The translations under genes were made by a program, and so were the position numbers. From contig CAKUKT010000107.1 of assembly GCA_934663655.1 (NCBI GenBank), positions 1 through 8,015 on the forward strand: a stretch of 8,015 nucleotides of DNA, read 5' to 3'. The notes under the pieces are model-generated. The model was not told where the DNA came from. It saw only the letters and a list, made by a program, of their open reading frames with translations, and did no database searches. This document shows, one piece after another, positions 4,850 through 8,015 of this stretch. Positions within the stretch are counted from its first letter, which is position 1. The number at the start of each line of letters is the position of its first letter. Origin of the DNA: an uncultured Victivallaceae bacterium. Lineage in GTDB: Bacteria; Verrucomicrobiota; Lentisphaeria; Victivallales; Victivallaceae.

Positions 4850-7800
4850 TCAATTGAAGTCGAGGGAGTGGAGAATCGCGTTTTTCATTTTGACTTGGAT
4901 CTGAAACTCTCCATCCGGCAGAGAGTCGAAAACCGGTTCCTCGATCGCATCGCCATGAAGGACGTGGGTATTCAGGATCATGCCTTGTGTTCCCAGCAGT
5001 TGAATTTCAATAAAACCGTCATCACCGGTGCGGAAATTCGCCGCAAGTCTGCCTTTCGCCCGGAGCGGCAGCGTGGTGAAGGTTCCTTCGGCCGCGCCGG
5101 CGGAGATTCCGAACCAGCCGTTGCGGCGGTAGACCGATATTCCGCAGGTTGAACCGGCGCTCCGCCATGCTTCGGCGAGGCGGTCATAGGAACCGTAATG
5201 ATTCCAGTATGGCCAGCTGGTGATCTCTCTCGAACTGTAACGTTTTTCAAGTTCAGCTCCGGTCAATTTGCCGGCCAGCTGGTTGGTGTTGATTTCATAG
5301 GCGAAGTGCGGAAGGGTTTGAGCCCAGCCGATTTCGTGGTAGGTCACGCCGTCACGTTCGACGATGTTGTTATGCAGATTGATGGTGCCGAAGTTCCAGC
5401 CGTCGGGTTCGGAACATTCGATCCAGTGCCGGTGGCCGGGGAAGCGTTGCCATTTCCGGCCGTCACGGGAATAAACCAGTTCCACGTCGTACTGCTGATG
5501 GAGAGCGCTGTAATTCATCTGAAATCCGATCATCAGTCCGTTGCCGCGGGGTACCCGGTAGATGCTTGAACCGTAATGCTGCATGGTCGGTGCGTCACTT
5601 TCATCCGGCAGCGCGTAGTAGTGGCGTTCCCAGTTCAATCCGTCGGAGGTGGAAAAAACCGTGAGAATCCGGGAGACCATCCAGAGATTGTCATAACGGG
5701 CGATGAAGGGTGGGTAGCGTTTCAGCAGGCGACCGCGGACATAGAAGAGGGTTTTTCCGTCGTCGGAGAGCCACTGCCCGGCGAAGTTGTCGTTGGTGTT
5801 GTCGGGATCCTCAAATTCATCGCTGGAGACCCCGTCGGTCAGAAATGGTTTATCCGAAAGCAGCACGAAATCATTCGGGGATTTTTTCCAGACCAGCCAG
5901 GTGGTCTGAGGCGGAGCCTTGACCACGCCCCAGTCGGCGGGTTTGTATCCGGTATATTGAACGAGGAGATTTTTTAGTTCCACCGGACCATCGGTTTCCG
6001 GGTCGTAAAGCCGGAAATTCCGGTTGTCGCCGACGCTCCAGCCGGGAATGGAACCGCCGACATTGCGGCAGATCTGTTGTGACAATTCGCAATTCTGCTC
6101 TGCAAAGCCTTCGGGCATCTCGTCGGAGATGCGCCACTGCCATTCGCCCGGGGTGGTGATGGCGTAGTGGGGACGGGGATTTTTCCATTCGCGGTCATAT
6201 TCGGTAAATTTCATCGCGAGCTCTCCGGAGGGGAGGAAACCGAGAGGTCCGCCGAGCTGGACATAGGCGTTGTTGTCACTGAGGAAGTTGTGGTTCAGGG
6301 TATGAATTTCCGGCGGAAAAACTTCAATCTTTACGTTGTTTGACCGGGTGAAAAATTTTTTGTCGGGAAAGAACAACCGTTTGCCGCTCCAATCCGCTCC
6401 CGTTGCGGGAGCGGTTTCGGGGATTCGGTCGATCCGCAGCAGTCGCGCCAGTTCCCCGCGGGCGGCGGACTGGGATCCGGCGGCGCGTATCCGGGTGCGG
6501 AACTCGCCGTTCGGCCAGTCGGAGATATCGATCGGAATTACATCTTCACCGGGTTTGATGGTGACCCGGCGGGCGGGCGCGGGGACAAAGTTATCAAGCC
6601 GGTTGCGGAAATCAAGTTCGATTTCGAGTTCAGGGATGGATTCGTCGAGAATGGCGTAGAGCTGCGCCTGCTGTTGATCGCGATAGACCGGCAGCCGGAA
6701 CTCCGCCTGCAGCACCTTGCCGAGCCCGGCGGCTGCGCCGCCGCGGTTGTGGTCGAAGAGCTCCACCTCCCGGATCAGTGCTTCCGGTGTCGTCGCCGAA
6801 CCGCTGTAGCGGCGGCCGGTGTCGTTATTGTTGAGGATGGTCAACTTAAGCTGTTTGATTTCGATGGGGGGAAAGTCCGCCTGACTGAAACGTCCGGAAT
6901 CATCTTCAGCAGCGTTTTGTGCGGTGGGGGCATTGACGATCCGGGAGAGTTCCCGCCACTGACCCGAGGCAGTGGAAAAACCCTCAATCTTATATTCGGT
7001 TACGGAGAGATCTCCGCTTGGATAGTTGAGTTGTTCGGCTTTGCCGCTGTACAACCGCACGCTGCTGACGGTACGGGCCCCGGGCAGATCGATGAGGATT
7101 TCGGCGGGGAGTCCGGAGACGACTTCGGAGAGGGTGGAATCGGTATCACCGTCATTGATCCGGGGCGCCGGACGGGTGCCCCGGGCGTCGGAGACGGTGG
7201 CTGCGGCATCGGTGACTGAGAGGGCGACATTTTCCCGTCCTTCCACCGAGTTGGAATCGGCAACGGAGATGACGATATTGTCCACCAGGGCCGGTTCGCT
7301 GGAACCCGGCATGTTGAAAAAGACGATCTGGTTGACCGGCAAGGATTTGATGAGGGGAGCATCGACGCCGCCGGTGACGACGCCGTCCGGAGTGGTCCGG
7401 CGGGCTTTCAGCCGGGAGCTGCCCGGGGTGATGGTGAAGGAGTATTCCGCCCATTCATCGGGGAGCGAGCGCAGCACGAAATTGCCGTGGCCGTCAACCA
7501 CCGAGAGCAGAATATTGTCATCTGAGAATTGCAGCTTGGCCACATCCTGATTGGCAAAGCTGTTGCGCAGCAGAAAGCCGAAACGGCATTTGCCGGTGGC
7601 TCCGGGTTTCAACATCATCCGGACGGTGTATTCACGGTTTTCGGGGAGTTCTGCGGTTCGGAACCCCGACAGCGTCACAGCCGGGTGGAGGCGGGAAATT
7701 TTCAATGCCTGGGAACCCGGGCCGGGTGGATTCTCCTGTACGATGGTGAAATCACCGTCGTTGAATCCGAGCCAGTTGCCGCCGATATTCTTTGACAGGC

Positions 7801-7948
7801 CGACCTGTTTGAGCTGTCCGGTGCCGGGCTGGAACAGCGAACCGTCTTCGAAATCCTGGCGCAGAATCTCCATGCCGGTCAGAGGTTGAAATATCGTTGC
7901 GAAGCCAAGTACGGCGCCGAGGAAGGCACGATGGGGCGGAGTAATCAT
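4850..7948 (-). CDS. Exported multi-domain protein with glycan-binding and propeller regions
   Basis: This 1032-residue protein has a Sec-type signal peptide (residues 1 to about 25). By pattern I place a beta-sandwich, carbohydrate-binding-like region at 27-230. Next is a discoidin (F5/8 type C) type domain at about 235-400, with DGD...LIDLPGARTVSSVRLYSG and a closing EVELFDH, then a beta-rich linker to about 510. A beta-propeller-like region follows at about 515-930, with three blade motifs: SDDGKTLFYV (728-737), STSDGLNW (766-773) and SRDGRKW (827-833). The last two are exactly 61 and 60 residues apart in register and resemble short Asp-box motifs of sialidase and GH32/43-type propellers. 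Residues 937-1032 resemble a C-terminal module I recall from PVC predicted glycosyl hydrolases. I infer an extracytoplasmic glycan-binding protein, possibly a hydrolase; catalytic residues cannot be assigned. The ATG at 7948 is the first after an in-frame stop, with only a weak ribosome binding site. Confidence 0.8.
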   Translation of the reverse strand: MITPPHRAFLGAVLGFATIFQPLTGMEILRQDFEDGSLFQPGTGQLKQVGLSKNIGGNWLGFNDGDFTIVQENPPGPGSQALKISRLHPAVTLSGFRTAELPENREYTVRMMLKPGATGKCRFGFLLRNSFANQDVAKLQFSDDNILLSVVDGHGNFVLRSLPDEWAEYSFTITPGSSRLKARRTTPDGVVTGGVDAPLIKSLPVNQIVFFNMPGSSEPALVDNIVISVADSNSVEGRENVALSVTDAAATVSDARGTRPAPRINDGDTDSTLSEVVSGLPAEILIDLPGARTVSSVRLYSGKAEQLNYPSGDLSVTEYKIEGFSTASGQWRELSRIVNAPTAQNAAEDDSGRFSQADFPPIEIKQLKLTILNNNDTGRRYSGSATTPEALIREVELFDHNRGGAAAGLGKVLQAEFRLPVYRDQQQAQLYAILDESIPELEIELDFRNRLDNFVPAPARRVTIKPGEDVIPIDISDWPNGEFRTRIRAAGSQSAARGELARLLRIDRIPETAPATGADWSGKRLFFPDKKFFTRSNNVKIEVFPPEIHTLNHNFLSDNNAYVQLGGPLGFLPSGELAMKFTEYDREWKNPRPHYAITTPGEWQWRISDEMPEGFAEQNCELSQQICRNVGGSIPGWSVGDNRNFRLYDPETDGPVELKNLLVQYTGYKPADWGVVKAPPQTTWLVWKKSPNDFVLLSDKPFLTDGVSSDEFEDPDNTNDNFAGQWLSDDGKTLFYVRGRLLKRYPPFIARYDNLWMVSRILTVFSTSDGLNWERHYYALPDESDAPTMQHYGSSIYRVPRGNGLMIGFQMNYSALHQQYDVELVYSRDGRKWQRFPGHRHWIECSEPDGWNFGTINLHNNIVERDGVTYHEIGWAQTLPHFAYEINTNQLAGKLTGAELEKRYSSREITSWPYWNHYGSYDRLAEAWRSAGSTCGISVYRRNGWFGISAGAAEGTFTTLPLRAKGRLAANFRTGDDGFIEIQLLGTQGMILNTHVLHGDAIEEPVFDSLPDGEFQIQVKMKNAILHSLDFN

Positions 7949-8015
7949 AATCGTCTTTGCCCAGTATGGTTTTTGCGGCGGATATCAACGCTGGATTTCG
8001 TAGACAAGATAATAG
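7949..8015 (-). other. Partial upstream region of the exported-protein gene
   Basis: These 67 bases lead into the ATG at 7948. An in-frame TGA on the - strand closes the frame upstream, so the gene does not extend further. No promoter with good boxes and spacing is visible and there is no strong Shine-Dalgarno sequence. The controlling region probably lies mostly outside the window. Confidence 0.6.

Noticed and set aside
4614..4853. A 79-codon - strand frame overlapping the end of the exported-protein gene
   Set aside because: It spans the glmS promoter, has no good ribosome binding site and shows a low-complexity, non-protein-like translation.
4709..5152. A 147-codon + strand frame across the intergenic region into the exported-protein gene
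   Set aside because: Two thirds is antisense to a well-supported coding region and the start has no ribosome binding site.
7752..7988. A 78-codon - strand frame starting at a TTG upstream of the exported-protein gene
   Set aside because: It overlaps the signal peptide and first domain of the exported protein out of frame and starts without a ribosome binding site.
1..8015. CRISPR array, tRNA or rRNA genes, insertion sequences, phage or toxin-antitoxin genes
   Set aside because: No regularly spaced repeats, cloverleaf sequences, transposase or phage motifs were seen on reading both strands. The HTH regulator's partner is a lipoprotein, not a toxin I recognise.

Overview
The window reads as chromosomal DNA from a GC-rich, probably Gram-negative bacterium. 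My best guess is the Planctomycetes-Verrucomicrobia-Lentisphaerae group, possibly Lentisphaerota. This rests on codon use rich in GC, a large secreted multi-domain glycan-type protein whose C-terminal module resembles one I recall from many PVC predicted glycosyl hydrolases, and Sec/lipoprotein signals. It is a pattern judgement, not a database result.

Layout from left to right. Positions 1-54 look like the tail of an unidentified + strand gene. It is followed, with a good ribosome binding site, by queA (70-1134, +), the tRNA ribosyltransferase-isomerase of queuosine synthesis. All other genes run on the - strand. A short orphan lipoprotein (1139-1930) converges on queA with only 4 bases between stop codons. 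It is translationally coupled (8-base overlap) to the gene before it, an HTH regulator (1923-2657) with a degenerate S24/LexA-like C-terminal domain. An 80-base gap with a recognisable promoter and two dyads separates that gene from glmS (2738-4560), which carries an apparent one-base frameshift in its glutaminase domain. A 289-base intergenic region holds a strong sigma70-type glmS promoter with a dyad over its -10 box, A/T tracts and weak hairpins. A 1032-residue exported protein (4850-7948) fills the right half, with only 67 bases of its upstream region present.

How the parts relate. queA and glmS are housekeeping functions (tRNA modification, amino-sugar supply for the cell wall). The regulator-lipoprotein pair looks like a small unit that may control its own expression and do something at the envelope; no function can be assigned. 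The exported protein probably binds and perhaps cleaves a glycan outside the cytoplasm. Nothing shows that these modules act together.

The most notable points are the glmS frameshift, which coincides with a GC hairpin; the S24-fold regulator lacking both catalytic residues; the related dyads bracketing its promoter; and the dyad covering the glmS -10 box. I found no tRNA, rRNA, CRISPR array, insertion sequence or phage gene.
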